The position numbers and the translations under genes were made by a program. Under the pieces are notes generated by a model. It saw only the letters and a program-made list of their open reading frames with translations. It made no database searches and had not been told where the DNA came from. This document shows, one piece after another, positions 49,638-60,241 of a DNA stretch of 64,000 nucleotides. Where the stretch lies: NCBI RefSeq assembly GCF_016107285.1, contig NZ_RCVQ01000004.1:353499-417498 (forward strand). Direction: 5' to 3'. The DNA comes from Roseomonas sp. KE0001 (GTDB taxonomy: Bacteria; Pseudomonadota; Alphaproteobacteria; Acetobacterales; Acetobacteraceae). Each line of letters starts with the position of its first letter. The stretch's first letter is position 1.

Positions 49638-50144
49638 ATGCATCATTACGAGCATTTCTGGCTGAACCCGACCTTCTGGGTCGCGGTCTCCTTCATCATC
49701 TTCGTGGTGCTGCTCGGCCGCACCATGTGGACCAAGGCGACCGAGGCGCTGGACGCCCGCGCCGCCAAGATCCGCGCCGATCTCGACGAGGCCGCCCGCC
49801 TGCGCGGCGAGGCCGAGGCGATGCGCCGCCAGGCGGAGGCCGACCGTGCCGCCGCGCAGAGCGAGGCGACGGCGCTGATCGCCCGCGCCAAGGCGGAGGC
49901 CGAGCGCCTGTCCGCCGCCACCGCCGCCGAGGCCGAGGCGACCGCCAAGCGCCGCGAGCGCATGGCCCTAGAGCGCATCCAGGCCGCCGAGGCCGGTGCC
50001 CTCGCCGAGGTGCGCCAGGCCGCCGCCGCCGTGGCCGCCGCCGCCGCGCGCGAGGTCATCGCTGAGACGCTGGATGCCAAGCAGGACGCCAAGCTGATCG
50101 ACGACGCCGTGGCCGACCTGCCGCGGGCGCTGCGCGCCGCCTGA
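49638..50144 (+). CDS. atpF: ATP synthase F0 subunit b
   Basis: A 168-residue b subunit. The single N-terminal TM helix is in FWVAVSFIIFVVLLGRTMW (about 14-32), followed by an Ala/Glu/Arg coiled coil (about 35-155) and the short C-terminal DDAVADLPRALRAA. It pairs with b' to hold F1 stationary through delta. It is the last gene of the F0 operon, 10 bases after b', and a strong terminator follows. Confidence 0.95.
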   Translation: MHHYEHFWLNPTFWVAVSFIIFVVLLGRTMWTKATEALDARAAKIRADLDEAARLRGEAEAMRRQAEADRAAAQSEATALIARAKAEAERLSAATAAEAEATAKRRERMALERIQAAEAGALAEVRQAAAAVAAAAAREVIAETLDAKQDAKLIDDAVADLPRALRAA

Positions 50145-50172
50145 GGCCGGTCGCGCCGGTCGCCGCGGGACG

Positions 50173-50192
50173 AGGGGCCTTCGGGCCCCTTT
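50173..50192 (+). terminator. Intrinsic terminator of the F0 ATP synthase operon
   Basis: Perfect seven-base arms AGGGGCC and GGCCCCT cap a UUCG tetraloop, followed by TTGTCGTTT. It lies 29 bases after the atpF stop. Confidence 0.85.
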
Positions 50193-50275
50193 GTCGTTTC
50201 CGTGCCTCCGGTTTGCCTTGCCGCGCGGCAGGGGGTATCGATCCGGCCCGTTTCCCGCCCCGCAGGTACCCCGCC

Positions 50276-50920
50276 TTGTCCGATACCGCCGCCCCGGTCC
50301 GCTACGTCGCCAAGAACATGCGGCTCGACCTGCGGCTGATCGCGGAGATGATCGCGCCCGGCAGCACGGTCCTCGACATCGGCTGCGGCGATGGGGCGCT
50401 GCTCGAGCATCTGGAGCGCGAGAAGGGCGCGGATGCGCGCGGCATCGAGATCGACATGGCCCAGGCCAGCGCCGCCGTGGCGCAGGGGCTGGCGGTGATC
50501 CATGGCGACGCCGACAACGACCTGGCCTCCTATCCGGCCGACGCCTTCGATTACGTCGTCCTCTCCCGCACCATCCACGCGGTGGAGAAGCCGCGCGAGG
50601 TGCTGCGGCAGATGCTTCGCATCGGCCGGCACGCCGTCGTCTCCTTCCCGAACTTCGGCCATTGGGAGGTGCGGCTGAAGCTGCTGCTGACCGGCCGCAT
50701 GCCGATGACCTCGACCTGGGGGCGGCCCTGGTACGAGACGCCGAACATCCACCCCTGCACCATCCTCGACTTCTTCGACCTCTGCGAGCAGGACGGCTAC
50801 GCGGTCGAGGACTGGCTGGCGGTGGACGAGCGGGGGCTGCGGGCGCCCTGGAAGCGCTCCGTCGGCCTGGCCAATCTCTTCGGGGAACAGGCCCTGTTCC
50901 TGCTGACCCGGAAGGCCTGA
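50276..50920 (+). CDS. metW: Methionine biosynthesis protein MetW
   Basis: A 214-residue SAM-methyltransferase-fold protein of the MetW family, which partners homoserine O-acetyl/succinyltransferase MetX. Seen: MRLDLRLIAEMIAPGSTVLDIGCGDGALLE, VLSRTIHAVEKPREVLRQML, SFPNFGHWEVRL and TSTWGRPWYETPNIHPCTILDF, all characteristic. The start is likely TTG 50276 (SDTAAPVRYVAKN), with GCAGG nine bases upstream; an ATG at 50318 is also possible. metX usually precedes metW, but here atpF does, so metW is separated from its partner. Confidence 0.93.
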   Translation: MSDTAAPVRYVAKNMRLDLRLIAEMIAPGSTVLDIGCGDGALLEHLEREKGADARGIEIDMAQASAAVAQGLAVIHGDADNDLASYPADAFDYVVLSRTIHAVEKPREVLRQMLRIGRHAVVSFPNFGHWEVRLKLLLTGRMPMTSTWGRPWYETPNIHPCTILDFFDLCEQDGYAVEDWLAVDERGLRAPWKRSVGLANLFGEQALFLLTRKA

Positions 50921-50930
50921 GGCGGGCGGC

Positions 50931-50958
50931 GGCGCGGCCCCGTGCGCGGGGTCGCGCC
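50931..50958. terminator. Bidirectional hairpin between metW and the convergent unknown gene
   Basis: Twelve-base arms GGCGCGGCCCCG and CGGGGTCGCGCC pair with one wobble around TGCG, inside the 46-base gap between convergent stops. There is no T-tract. Confidence 0.6.
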
Positions 50959-50966
50959 GGGAGGGT

Positions 50967-51446
50967 TCAGCCGCCGGTGCCGTTCGGGATCACCCGCACC
51001 CGGGAGATCTTCCCGTCCAGCCCGTTCTTGCGGACGTAGTCGACCAGGATGCCCTGGTTCTCGCGCGGCGTGTCGAAGTTCTGCTCGAAGGACCGCAGGC
51101 AGTAGCCCTGATCCTCCATGAAGTCGGGCCGCAGGATGTCGATGACGGTGAAGTCGTCGTCCTGCCGGGCATCGGGGCTGTCGAAGACGACGATGCGCGT
51201 GTTCATCGCCGCGGACTTCAGGATCCGCAGCGAACGGGCCTCGTCGTTGTCGCCGTCGCAGGGTCCGCTGCGCTTGCAGTTGTCGTTGCGCGCCACGCGG
51301 GAATCGTAGGTGAAGACGATATCCTGGGTGCAGCCGTTGCCCTCGTAGAAGATGAGGTCGTCGAGCGCCTTGGCCTGGCCGGCAGCCGACAGGGCGAGGC
51401 AACCGCCGAGCAGGCAGGTGGCCAGGCGTGATCGCAGTGAGCGCAT
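50967..51446 (-). CDS. Secreted cysteine-containing protein of unknown function
   Basis: A 159-residue protein I do not recognise. Residues 1-27 form a signal peptide (MRSLRSRLATCLLGGCLALSAAGQAKA). The mature part has four Cys (39, 57, 63, 116), enough for two disulfides. The segment LDDLIFYEGNGCTQDIVFTYDS, and later LRPDFMEDQGYCLRSFEQNFD, suggests a compact beta-rich fold with aromatic-Glu-Gly turns, perhaps distantly crystallin-like, but this is only an impression. No catalytic motif is evident. It is a monocistronic minus-strand gene, convergent with metW. Periplasmic or extracellular location is inferred from the signal peptide. Confidence 0.75.
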   Translation of the reverse strand: MRSLRSRLATCLLGGCLALSAAGQAKALDDLIFYEGNGCTQDIVFTYDSRVARNDNCKRSGPCDGDNDEARSLRILKSAAMNTRIVVFDSPDARQDDDFTVIDILRPDFMEDQGYCLRSFEQNFDTPRENQGILVDYVRKNGLDGKISRVRVIPNGTGG

Positions 51447-51596
51447 GAGATGGGTCTCCCGATGCCGAAGGGCGGGAGCCGCCGCGCGGTCCGGACCGGC
51501 TCCTGGCCGTCATCCTGACGGCAGGGCCAGGTTGGCTCCGTGCCGGACCGAACCGATGTGCGCGCGCTCACAGACCCCCAGGCGGAGAGCCGGGCC

Positions 51597-52703
51597 TCAG
51601 GCCATGCCGCCCCGCGCCGTGATCGGCCAGAGGCACTCCACCCGGCCACCCCGCACGCCCACGAACCAGTCATAGCGGTCGATGGTCGGGTCGCAGTGGC
51701 CCGGCACCAGCCGCAGCGTCTCGCCCAGCGCGGGACGGGCGCCGCCCTCGATGGCGATATTGCCGTGCTCATCCGAGGCGCCGGCATAGCGCAGGCCCTC
51801 GCGCCCCCAGACCTTCGGGAAGCCGGAATCGGTCGGCACCGCCTTGTGGCCGGCATCGACCACGGCGAGGCCCGGCTTCGGCGTGCTCATCACCTGCGCC
51901 AGCACGAAAAGCGACTGGCGGAACGGCGGCGCCTCCTCGTTGGCGGCGTAGTCGGCGTCCATGAAGGCATAGGAGCCGGCCTGGATCTCGTTGAAGACGC
52001 CGCTCCCGGCCTCGTGGCGGAAGGTGCCGGTGCCACCGCCGCCGATGATGGCGCAGTCCAACCCCTGCTGGCGGAGCTGCTCGACGGTGCGTCGCGTCCG
52101 CTCGATGGCGCCTCCGATCGCCTCGGCCCGGCCGGCCGGGCTGCGGATGTGCTGGGCGCGGCCGTGATAGGCCTGCAGGCCGCCGAAGATCAGGTGCGGG
52201 CTGCCGGCGATGCGCTGCGCCAGGGCCACGGCCTCGGGCCCCGGCGCGACGCCGCAACGGCCGGCGCCGACATCGATCTCCACCAGCACGGGCAGGCGCG
52301 TCCCGGCCGCCTCGGCGGCCTGCTCGATCCGTTCCACGGCCCCGGCGTCATCGGCGCAGAGCGCCACCTTGCTGATTCGCGACAGCGCCGCCAGCCGCGC
52401 CAGCTTGCGCGGCGCCACGACCTCGTTGCTGACCAGGATGTCGCCGACACCGCCCCAGGCCAGCGCCTCGGCCTCGGCCACCTTCTGCACGCACTGCCCG
52501 ACCGCGCCGCGGCGGATCTGCTGCAGCGCGACCACGGGGCATTTGTGCGTCTTCGCATGGGCACGGAGCCGCGCCCCGGTCGGGGCGAGGAAGGCGGCCA
52601 TGGCGTCCAGATTGGCCTCGAAGGCGTCGAGGTCGAGGATCAGGGCGGGGGTATCGACCTCCTCCTCGCGCATGCCGGGTTCGGCGGGCGGGATCTGCGG
52701 CAT
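51597..52703 (-). CDS. D-threonine / 3-hydroxy-D-aspartate aldolase-like PLP enzyme
   Basis: A 368-residue fold-type III PLP enzyme. The N-terminal barrel has EVDTPALILDLDAFEANL and K51 in HAKTHK, the expected PLP lysine. QAYHGRAQH and GGGGTGTFRHEAGSGVFNEI follow, and the metal site is H336-C-D338 in RLVPGHCDPT. The HxD pattern and the ending VECLWPITARG resemble 3-hydroxy-D-aspartate aldolase of Paracoccus, so a metal-dependent retro-aldol cleavage to glycine is the best guess. D-threonine aldolase activity is also possible. It differs from the 9563-10618 paralogue, which has HxC. The gene is divergent from a DMT-type exporter. Confidence 0.87.
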   Translation of the reverse strand: MPQIPPAEPGMREEEVDTPALILDLDAFEANLDAMAAFLAPTGARLRAHAKTHKCPVVALQQIRRGAVGQCVQKVAEAEALAWGGVGDILVSNEVVAPRKLARLAALSRISKVALCADDAGAVERIEQAAEAAGTRLPVLVEIDVGAGRCGVAPGPEAVALAQRIAGSPHLIFGGLQAYHGRAQHIRSPAGRAEAIGGAIERTRRTVEQLRQQGLDCAIIGGGGTGTFRHEAGSGVFNEIQAGSYAFMDADYAANEEAPPFRQSLFVLAQVMSTPKPGLAVVDAGHKAVPTDSGFPKVWGREGLRYAGASDEHGNIAIEGGARPALGETLRLVPGHCDPTIDRYDWFVGVRGGRVECLWPITARGGMA

Positions 52704-52886
52704 GGCTTCGGGACTCCGGCGAAGGGGAGGCGGAAGTCTAGGCCAGGGGGTCGGGGGCGGGAATGCCGCCCGGGCGGCACTGAACTGTCATTGCCGGGGC
52801 ACTGTCATGGCGCCTGCCGCGGTGCAACATAGCGCCGGTGCCGGCCAGGCCGGCGAATCGCGTGCCCTCCGGAGCCCCGCCCGTCC

Positions 52887-53786
52887 ATGGACCGATCCAC
52901 CGCGCCGGGCATCCTGCTCGCCTTCCTGGCCTATGCCGCCTACGCCGCCAGCGATGCCTCGGTGAAGCTGCTGGAGGGCGCGCTCAGCCCCTATGAGGCG
53001 GTCTTCTTCGGCGCGGTGTCGGGCCTGCTCGCCCTGCCGCTGCTGCGCCGGCGAGGGGAGCGGCTGCGGGATGTCTTCCATGCCAACAGGCGGCTGATGT
53101 GGTGGGTGCGCGCCGCCGCCGCCGCCACCGGCAGCCTCGGCAGCGTGACCGCCTTCACCCATCTCTCCATGGCCGAGGCCTTCTCGCTGCTGTTCCTGAT
53201 GCCGACCTTCGTGACCCTGCTTTCCGTCGTCCTGCTGAAGGAGCCGGTCGGCTGGCGCCGCTGGGGCGCGGTGCTGATGGGCTTCGTCGGCGTGCTGGTG
53301 GTGCTGCGCCCGGGCTTCCGTGACCTCGGCATCGGCCATCTGGGCGCGGCGGTGGGGGGCCTCTCAGGCGCGGTCACGGTGGTCATGCTGCGCGCCCATG
53401 GCCAGAGCGAGAAGCGGATGTCGCTCTATGGCGCGGGGCTGCTGGGCCCGATCGTCACGGGCGGCTTGCTGATGCTCCCCGGGTTCGTCTGGCCGACGCC
53501 GGCGCAGTGGGTCTGGCTGCTGGGCTATGGCCTGCTGGCGGCGGCGGGAAACATCCTGGTCATGCTGGCCTCGGCGCGGATTCCGGCGACGCTGGTGGCC
53601 CCCACGCAGTACAGCCAGATGCTCTGGGCCATCGCCTTCGGCTACCTGGTCTTCGACGACCCGCTCGAGCCGGTGATGGCGCTGGGCGTCGCCATCATCA
53701 TCCTCTCGGGCGTCTTCACCTACATGCGCGAGACGGTGCGGCGGCCGAAGGGCTGGCGGCGCGTGCCGCCGCTGCACCCGCAATGA
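52887..53786 (+). CDS. DMT-superfamily (EamA) transporter
   Basis: A 299-residue inner-membrane protein with ten predicted TM helices in two EamA repeats (about 5-140 and 150-280). Typical landmarks are AYAASDASVKLLEG, AFTHLSMAEAFSLLFLMPTFVTLLSVVLLKEPVGWRRWGAVL and the second-repeat QYSQMLWAIAFGYLVFDDPLEP. Members of this family export amino acids or other metabolites, or import S-adenosylmethionine. No substrate can be assigned. The 183-base divergent region shared with the aldolase gene has operator-like repeats. It converges with the phosphohexomutase gene across a strong hairpin. Confidence 0.9.
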   Translation: MDRSTAPGILLAFLAYAAYAASDASVKLLEGALSPYEAVFFGAVSGLLALPLLRRRGERLRDVFHANRRLMWWVRAAAAATGSLGSVTAFTHLSMAEAFSLLFLMPTFVTLLSVVLLKEPVGWRRWGAVLMGFVGVLVVLRPGFRDLGIGHLGAAVGGLSGAVTVVMLRAHGQSEKRMSLYGAGLLGPIVTGGLLMLPGFVWPTPAQWVWLLGYGLLAAAGNILVMLASARIPATLVAPTQYSQMLWAIAFGYLVFDDPLEPVMALGVAIIILSGVFTYMRETVRRPKGWRRVPPLHPQ

Positions 53787-53797
53787 GCGGGCGCGGG

Positions 53798-53831
53798 CCG
53801 CGGCGCGCCGCCATCCGGCGGCGTGCCGCGG
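53798..53831. terminator. Bidirectional hairpin between the DMT transporter and the phosphohexomutase gene
   Basis: Fifteen-base arms (core CGCGGCGCGCCGCC with GGCGGCGTGCCGCG, one wobble) close on the loop ATCC in the 57-base gap between convergent stops. Confidence 0.65.
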
Positions 53832-53843
53832 ACGAAGACCGGA

Positions 53844-55256
53844 TCAGTGTCCGGCATTCTCTCCAGAGAAGTCCGGCGCGGCGAGGCCCGAGGCCTCGAC
53901 CTGCTCGGCCAGCAGCGCCTTCAGCCGCTCCAGCCCTTCCTCCGAGCGGGCCTCGGCGCGCGCGACCAGCACCGCCTGGGTGTTGGAGGCCCGCAGCAGC
54001 CACCAGCCATCCTCGGTCAGCACGCGGACGCCGTCCACGTCGTTCACCTGGGCGCCGGACTTCGCCAGGCGGTCCTTGACCTCCTGGATGACGCCGAACT
54101 TGCGCTCATCCGGGCAATCGAAGCGCAGCTCCGGGGTGTTGATGACCTTGGGCAGGGCGTCGCGCATCTGCGCCAGGGATTCGCTGGCGCGCGCCACGAT
54201 GCCGAGCAGGCGCACCGCCGAATAGGGCGCGTCGTCGAAGCCGTACCACTTGTCGGCGAAGAAGATGTGGCCCGACATCTCGCCGGCCAGCGGCGCGCGG
54301 GTCTCGGCCATCTTGGCCTTGATCAGGCTGTGGCCGGTCTTCCACATCAGCGGCGTGCCGCCCGCCCTGGCGACCTCGTCGAACAGCACCTGGCTTGCTT
54401 TGACGTCGGCGATGATGGTGCCGCCCGGATGGTTCTTCAGCACGTCGCGCGCCAGCACCACCAGGAGCTGATCGCCGAACAGCATGTTGCCCTCGCCGTC
54501 CACGGCGCCGATGCGGTCGGCGTCGCCATCGAAGGCGATGCCGAGATCGGCCCCGGTCTCGCGCACCTTGGCGATGATCTGCGCCAGGTTCTTGAGCACG
54601 GTCGGGTCGGGATGGTGGTTCGGGAAGCGGCCGTCGATCTCGCCGTTGATGACGATGTGCTCGCCCGGCAGCTTCGCCACCAGCCGCCGCGTGATCTCGG
54701 CGCCGGAGCCGTTGCCCGGGTCCCACACCACCTTCAGCGCGCGGTCGCCGCCGTCATAATCCTTCAGCAGGCGCGCGATGTACTCCTCGGAGACATCGAC
54801 CTGGGTGGAGGAGCCGGAGGCCTCGGGCACCACGTCGCCCGCCGCCGCCATCCGGCCGATCTCCTGGATCTGCTGGCCGAAGAAGGGCTTCTTGCCGAGC
54901 ATCATCTTGAAGCCGTTGTAGTCCGGCGGGTTGTGGCTGCCGGTGACCATGGCGGCGCCGTCGGCGCCCAGCGCATAGGCGGCGTAGTAGAGCATCGGCG
55001 TCGGGCCGCAGCCGATGCGGGCCACCTCGAGGCCGCAGGCGACCAGCCCGGCGACCAGCTGCTCCTCCAGCTCGGGGGAGGAGAGGCGGCCGTCATAGCC
55101 CACCGCCACCTTCTTCCCGCCGCCCCGCGCGACAATGCTGCCGAAGCAGCGGCCGATGGCGAAGGCATCCGCGCCGGACAGGGTTTTGCCGACGATGCCG
55201 CGGATGTCGTACTCGCGCAGGGAGGTGGGGTGGAAGTCGTGGCGGAAGTTGCTCAT
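53844..55256 (-). CDS. Phosphomannomutase/phosphoglucomutase
   Basis: A 470-residue alpha-D-phosphohexomutase of the AlgC/ManB type, converting glucose-6-P or mannose-6-P to the 1-phosphate. The start [23 protein letters not shown] is typical, the phosphoserine is S107 in [14 protein letters not shown], the magnesium loop is FDGDADR, and the sugar-binding GEMSGHIFF and C-terminal [11 protein letters not shown] phosphate loop are present. It lies 82 bases downstream of galU on the same strand, with an intervening terminator-like hairpin. Together they give glucose-6-P to UDP-glucose for surface glycans. Confidence 0.95.
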   Translation of the reverse strand: MSNFRHDFHPTSLREYDIRGIVGKTLSGADAFAIGRCFGSIVARGGGKKVAVGYDGRLSSPELEEQLVAGLVACGLEVARIGCGPTPMLYYAAYALGADGAAMVTGSHNPPDYNGFKMMLGKKPFFGQQIQEIGRMAAAGDVVPEASGSSTQVDVSEEYIARLLKDYDGGDRALKVVWDPGNGSGAEITRRLVAKLPGEHIVINGEIDGRFPNHHPDPTVLKNLAQIIAKVRETGADLGIAFDGDADRIGAVDGEGNMLFGDQLLVVLARDVLKNHPGGTIIADVKASQVLFDEVARAGGTPLMWKTGHSLIKAKMAETRAPLAGEMSGHIFFADKWYGFDDAPYSAVRLLGIVARASESLAQMRDALPKVINTPELRFDCPDERKFGVIQEVKDRLAKSGAQVNDVDGVRVLTEDGWWLLRASNTQAVLVARAEARSEEGLERLKALLAEQVEASGLAAPDFSGENAGH

Positions 55257-55293
55257 CCAGCTTGGCCTTCTTCAGGTGCAGGCGGTCGGGAGC

Positions 55294-55325
55294 GGGAAAC
55301 CGCCCGGCGGGCGGGCGGGTTTCCC
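55294..55325 (-). terminator. Terminator-like hairpin between galU and the phosphohexomutase gene
   Basis: GGGAAACCGCCC and GGGCGGGTTTCCC pair with a single bulge, so A and T tracts are built into the stem. It lies 13 bases beyond the galU stop and may attenuate read-through. Confidence 0.55.
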
Positions 55326-55338
55326 GGCTCCGGCGCGA

Positions 55339-56208
55339 TCAGACGTATTTCGGCAGGAAGTCGTGCACCGCCTTGGCGATGTCGGGCCGCTGCAGGGCGA
55401 AGGCGATCTGCGCCTCCAGGAACCCCACCTTGTCGCCGCAGTCGAAGCGGCGGCCCTCGTAGCGCAGGCCATGGAAGGGCTGGGAGCCGATCAGCTTGGC
55501 CATGGCATCGGTCAGCTGCACCTCGCCGCCGGCCCCCTTCTCCATCTTGGACAGGTGCGTCAGCACCTCCGGCATCAGCACGTAGCGGCCGATGACGGTG
55601 AGGTTGGAAGGGGCGTCCTCGACCTTGGGCTTCTCGACCAGGCCCTTGACCGAGACCAGCCTGCCCTTGTCCTCCTGGATGTCCAGCACGCCATACTTGT
55701 TGACGCGCTCCATCGGGACCTCCTCGATGGCGACGACATTGCCGCCCGTCTCGAGATAGGCGTCCGCGAGCTGCTTGGTGCAGGACGTGTCGCAGAGCAT
55801 CAGGTCGTCGGGCAGCAGGATGGCGAAGGGATCGTCCCCGATGAAGGAGCGGGCGCACCAGATGGCATGGCCGAGGCCCATCGGAACCTGCTGGCGCACC
55901 GTGGTGATGGAGCCGGGCAGCTGGGCCTGCTGGCGCAGCTCCTCCAGAAGCTCGTTCTTGCCGCGCTCCAGCAGCGTGCGCTCAAGCTCGTAGGCGACGT
56001 CGAAATGCTCGACGATGGCGGTCTTGCCACGGCCGGTGACGAAGCAGAACTGGTCGATCCCGGCGGCCCGCGCCTCCTCCACCGCGTACTGAATGAGAGG
56101 CTTGTCAACGACCGGAAGCATCTCCTTGGCCAGGGCCTTCGTGGCGGGCAGGAAGCGCGTGCCCAGGCCCGCGACGGGCAGCACGGCCTTCTTCAGCGGT
56201 TTCGTCAC
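55339..56208 (-). CDS. galU: UTP-glucose-1-phosphate uridylyltransferase
   Basis: A 289-residue nucleotidyltransferase making UDP-glucose for exopolysaccharide, lipopolysaccharide and osmoadaptive glucans. The nucleotide-binding loop is LPVAGLGTRFLPATKA at about 10-25, with conserved K26-A-x-x-KEMLPVVDKPLIQYAVEEA following. FAILLPDDLM and the VEKPKVEDAPSNL segment are present. The length is standard. A 150-base leader upstream holds inverted and direct repeats. The phosphohexomutase that supplies its substrate follows. Confidence 0.97.
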   Translation of the reverse strand: MTKPLKKAVLPVAGLGTRFLPATKALAKEMLPVVDKPLIQYAVEEARAAGIDQFCFVTGRGKTAIVEHFDVAYELERTLLERGKNELLEELRQQAQLPGSITTVRQQVPMGLGHAIWCARSFIGDDPFAILLPDDLMLCDTSCTKQLADAYLETGGNVVAIEEVPMERVNKYGVLDIQEDKGRLVSVKGLVEKPKVEDAPSNLTVIGRYVLMPEVLTHLSKMEKGAGGEVQLTDAMAKLIGSQPFHGLRYEGRRFDCGDKVGFLEAQIAFALQRPDIAKAVHDFLPKYV

Positions 56209-56241
56209 TCGGCTGATCCTTCAGGCTGTGGTCAGAACCTC

Positions 56242-56294
56242 TTCTGCCGCCAGGAAACGGCAGAACTAAGGCTGCGATGGCAGAGCTTTGCCAT
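56242..56294 (-). promoter_or_regulatory. Paired inverted repeats in the galU leader
   Basis: Two perfect inverted repeats lie 34-86 bases before the galU start: TTCTGCCG/CGGCAGAA (arms 56242-56249 and 56258-56265) and ATGGCA/TGCCAT (56277-56282 and 56289-56294). They could be operator sites or RNA hairpins. Neither has a T-tract, so they are not obvious terminators of the upstream J-domain gene. Confidence 0.35.
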
Positions 56295-56348
56295 GGCACC
56301 GATCCTGCCGCAATCGCGGGCAGCACGCACTGGTTGAATCCATTATCG

Positions 56349-56376
56349 CAATAAAATGTCACGACAATAAAATGTC
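56349..56376 (-). repeat. AT-rich tandem repeat CAATAAAATGTC (x2)
   Basis: CAATAAAATGTC occurs at 56349-56360 and 56365-56376, a 16-base period. It overlaps the stop codon of the J-domain gene and lies 140 bases upstream of galU. It is markedly AT-rich against this background. GATAATG (minus strand, 56341-56347) directly follows and resembles a -10 element. Confidence 0.6.
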
Positions 56377-57045
56377 GCGGGCCCGGTTCAGGGCCGCCGC
56401 GCGGTCCGGCGGGCCGCCGCGATCGGGGTGGGCCTCCTGCATCAGCCGCCGGTGTGCCGCGCGGATCTCGGCCGGGCTCGCCCCGGCCGTCAGCCCCAGC
56501 GTCGCCAGGGCCCAGCCGTGCCCGGCCGCCTCCCCCTGCGGGCCGCCGCCGGCTTCCGCGCGCCACCCGGGATGCGCGTGGTCGAGCCAGTTCTCCAGCA
56601 GGGGAAGGCTTTCGGCATCCTCCTCCCGGCAGTGCCGCAGCAGGGCCAGCAACTCCGGCAGCGCCATCTCCCCCAGCTCGCGCCCGGCCTGCGGTCCGCT
56701 GCGGACCCGGCCGGACAGCTGCCCGCTGCCGAGGTCGAGGCGCATCAGCAGCGTCTCCGTCTCCACCTGCGTCGTGTTGCCGGCGGAGGCGGGGGCGGCG
56801 CCGAAGCGGCGCGCCTGGCGCCAGCCGCGCCAGAGCTGCAGGGCCAGCGGCGCCATCGGCAGCAGCGCCGCCGCGGCCTGCGCCATCCGTCCGCTGTAGA
56901 CCAGCAGGCCGAAGGCGGCGGCGCCGAAGACCGCCAGCAGGATGGCGCCGCCGCGCCGGACCTGCGCCACGCTGGCCGTGGCGAAGCCGTGCACGGTCAG
57001 GCCCAGCAGCACCAGAACCGCCAGCCCGGCGAGGATCCAGGTCAA
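56359..57045 (-). CDS. Membrane-anchored J-domain protein
   Basis: A 228-residue co-chaperone. Three hydrophobic segments at about 3-24, 32-51 and 54-75 anchor it in the inner membrane. A linker of about 80-175 contains TETLLMRLDLGSGQLSGRVRSG. The C-terminal 50 residues form a short J domain with the HPD motif in MQEAHPDRGG, which should stimulate a DnaK-type ATPase at the membrane. The architecture (N-terminal TM, C-terminal J) is like TIM14/DjlA-type proteins. It follows the VWA gene by 55 bases on the same strand, so the two probably form an operon. Confidence 0.88.
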   Translation of the reverse strand: MTWILAGLAVLVLLGLTVHGFATASVAQVRRGGAILLAVFGAAAFGLLVYSGRMAQAAAALLPMAPLALQLWRGWRQARRFGAAPASAGNTTQVETETLLMRLDLGSGQLSGRVRSGPQAGRELGEMALPELLALLRHCREEDAESLPLLENWLDHAHPGWRAEAGGGPQGEAAGHGWALATLGLTAGASPAEIRAAHRRLMQEAHPDRGGPPDRAAALNRARDILLS

Positions 57046-57100
57046 GGCGTGCGGGTCCGGACAGGGGGGCGGGGCGCCATCCAGGCGCGGCTGGCCAGCC

Positions 57101-57802
57101 TCATCGGCGGGGGGCCGGAAGCTGCGCCATCAGGCCGCGCGCCGCGCCGCCGCCGAGCCGCGCCAGCGCCCCGTGGCCGCCGGCGGCGAAGACCGCGACG
57201 GCGCGCAGCAGGTCGCGCAGCGTGGCGGGGCTGGCGGCGTCGAGGGCATGATGAGCACCGCCCGAGAGCCGGGCGATCTGTCGCAGGATGGCCGTGGCGT
57301 GGGCATCTCCCCCCTCCTGGAAGACGAAGGCGGGCGTGCCGCGCAGGCCCAGCTGGCCGGCGGCGTGGCAGAGCGGGTCGGCCGCCTCCTCGACGGCATC
57401 GCCGACGAAGACCAGCGCCGCCACCCGCTCCCGCGCCGTCTCCGCCAGGGCATGGGCGAGCACCGCGCCGATCTGGGTCTGGCCGCCGAGGCAGGTGACG
57501 CCGGACATGCGCCGGGCCAGCTCCGCGCCATCCTCCAGGAAGGGTGTGGCGGCGAATTCGCCGAAGCCGCGGTAATAGGCGAGCTGGACCGCCAGGCCGC
57601 CATGACCGGCCGCGGCCAGGAACATCTCGCCCTGCAGATGGCTGGCGCGGTCCCAGGCGGGCTGGCGGCTGGCCGTCGCGTCCACGGCGAAGATCAGCCG
57701 CCCGGGACGGTGGACCGCCGGGCGCAGGGCGGGGAGGCCCTCCGCCTGCTTCAGGAAGGCGGCGACGGCGGCGGAGGCGGGGCGGGCAGGGACATTCGCC
57801 AT
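57101..57802 (-). CDS. VWA-domain protein paired with a J-domain protein
   Basis: A 233-residue cytosolic protein with one von Willebrand factor A domain (about 33-215). The metal-ion-dependent adhesion site is present as DATAS (variant of DxSxS) near 41-45, a Thr in GGQTQIG near 107, and an Asp in VFVGDAVEE. There is no signal peptide or TM segment. The start MANVPARPAS is the only good one. Its position upstream of the membrane J-domain gene suggests a joint role in protein handling. The family function is not characterised as far as I know. Confidence 0.85.
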   Translation of the reverse strand: MANVPARPASAAVAAFLKQAEGLPALRPAVHRPGRLIFAVDATASRQPAWDRASHLQGEMFLAAAGHGGLAVQLAYYRGFGEFAATPFLEDGAELARRMSGVTCLGGQTQIGAVLAHALAETARERVAALVFVGDAVEEAADPLCHAAGQLGLRGTPAFVFQEGGDAHATAILRQIARLSGGAHHALDAASPATLRDLLRAVAVFAAGGHGALARLGGGAARGLMAQLPAPRR

Positions 57803-57879
57803 GCCTTCGAAGATGGCCTCGCCCGACCGCCCGTGAAAGACCGCCCCCCGCCCCGGCCGGACGGAAAAGCGCTCCAGCC

Positions 57880-60141
<2,262 letters not shown>

Positions 60142-60241
60142 GCGCACCTCCGTGCCCCGGACGATGACGGAGCCGGCACAGTGCCACAAGGGAGCAGGGC
60201 CGGATGACAGGCGGGGCGATGAATTACGGTTCAGGGAAATA

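Noticed and set aside
51506..51522. GCCGTCA/TGACGGC hairpin as the terminator of the 51597-52703 aldolase gene
   Set aside because: It is perfect but short, lies about 75 bases past the stop and has no T-tract. It could equally be chance.
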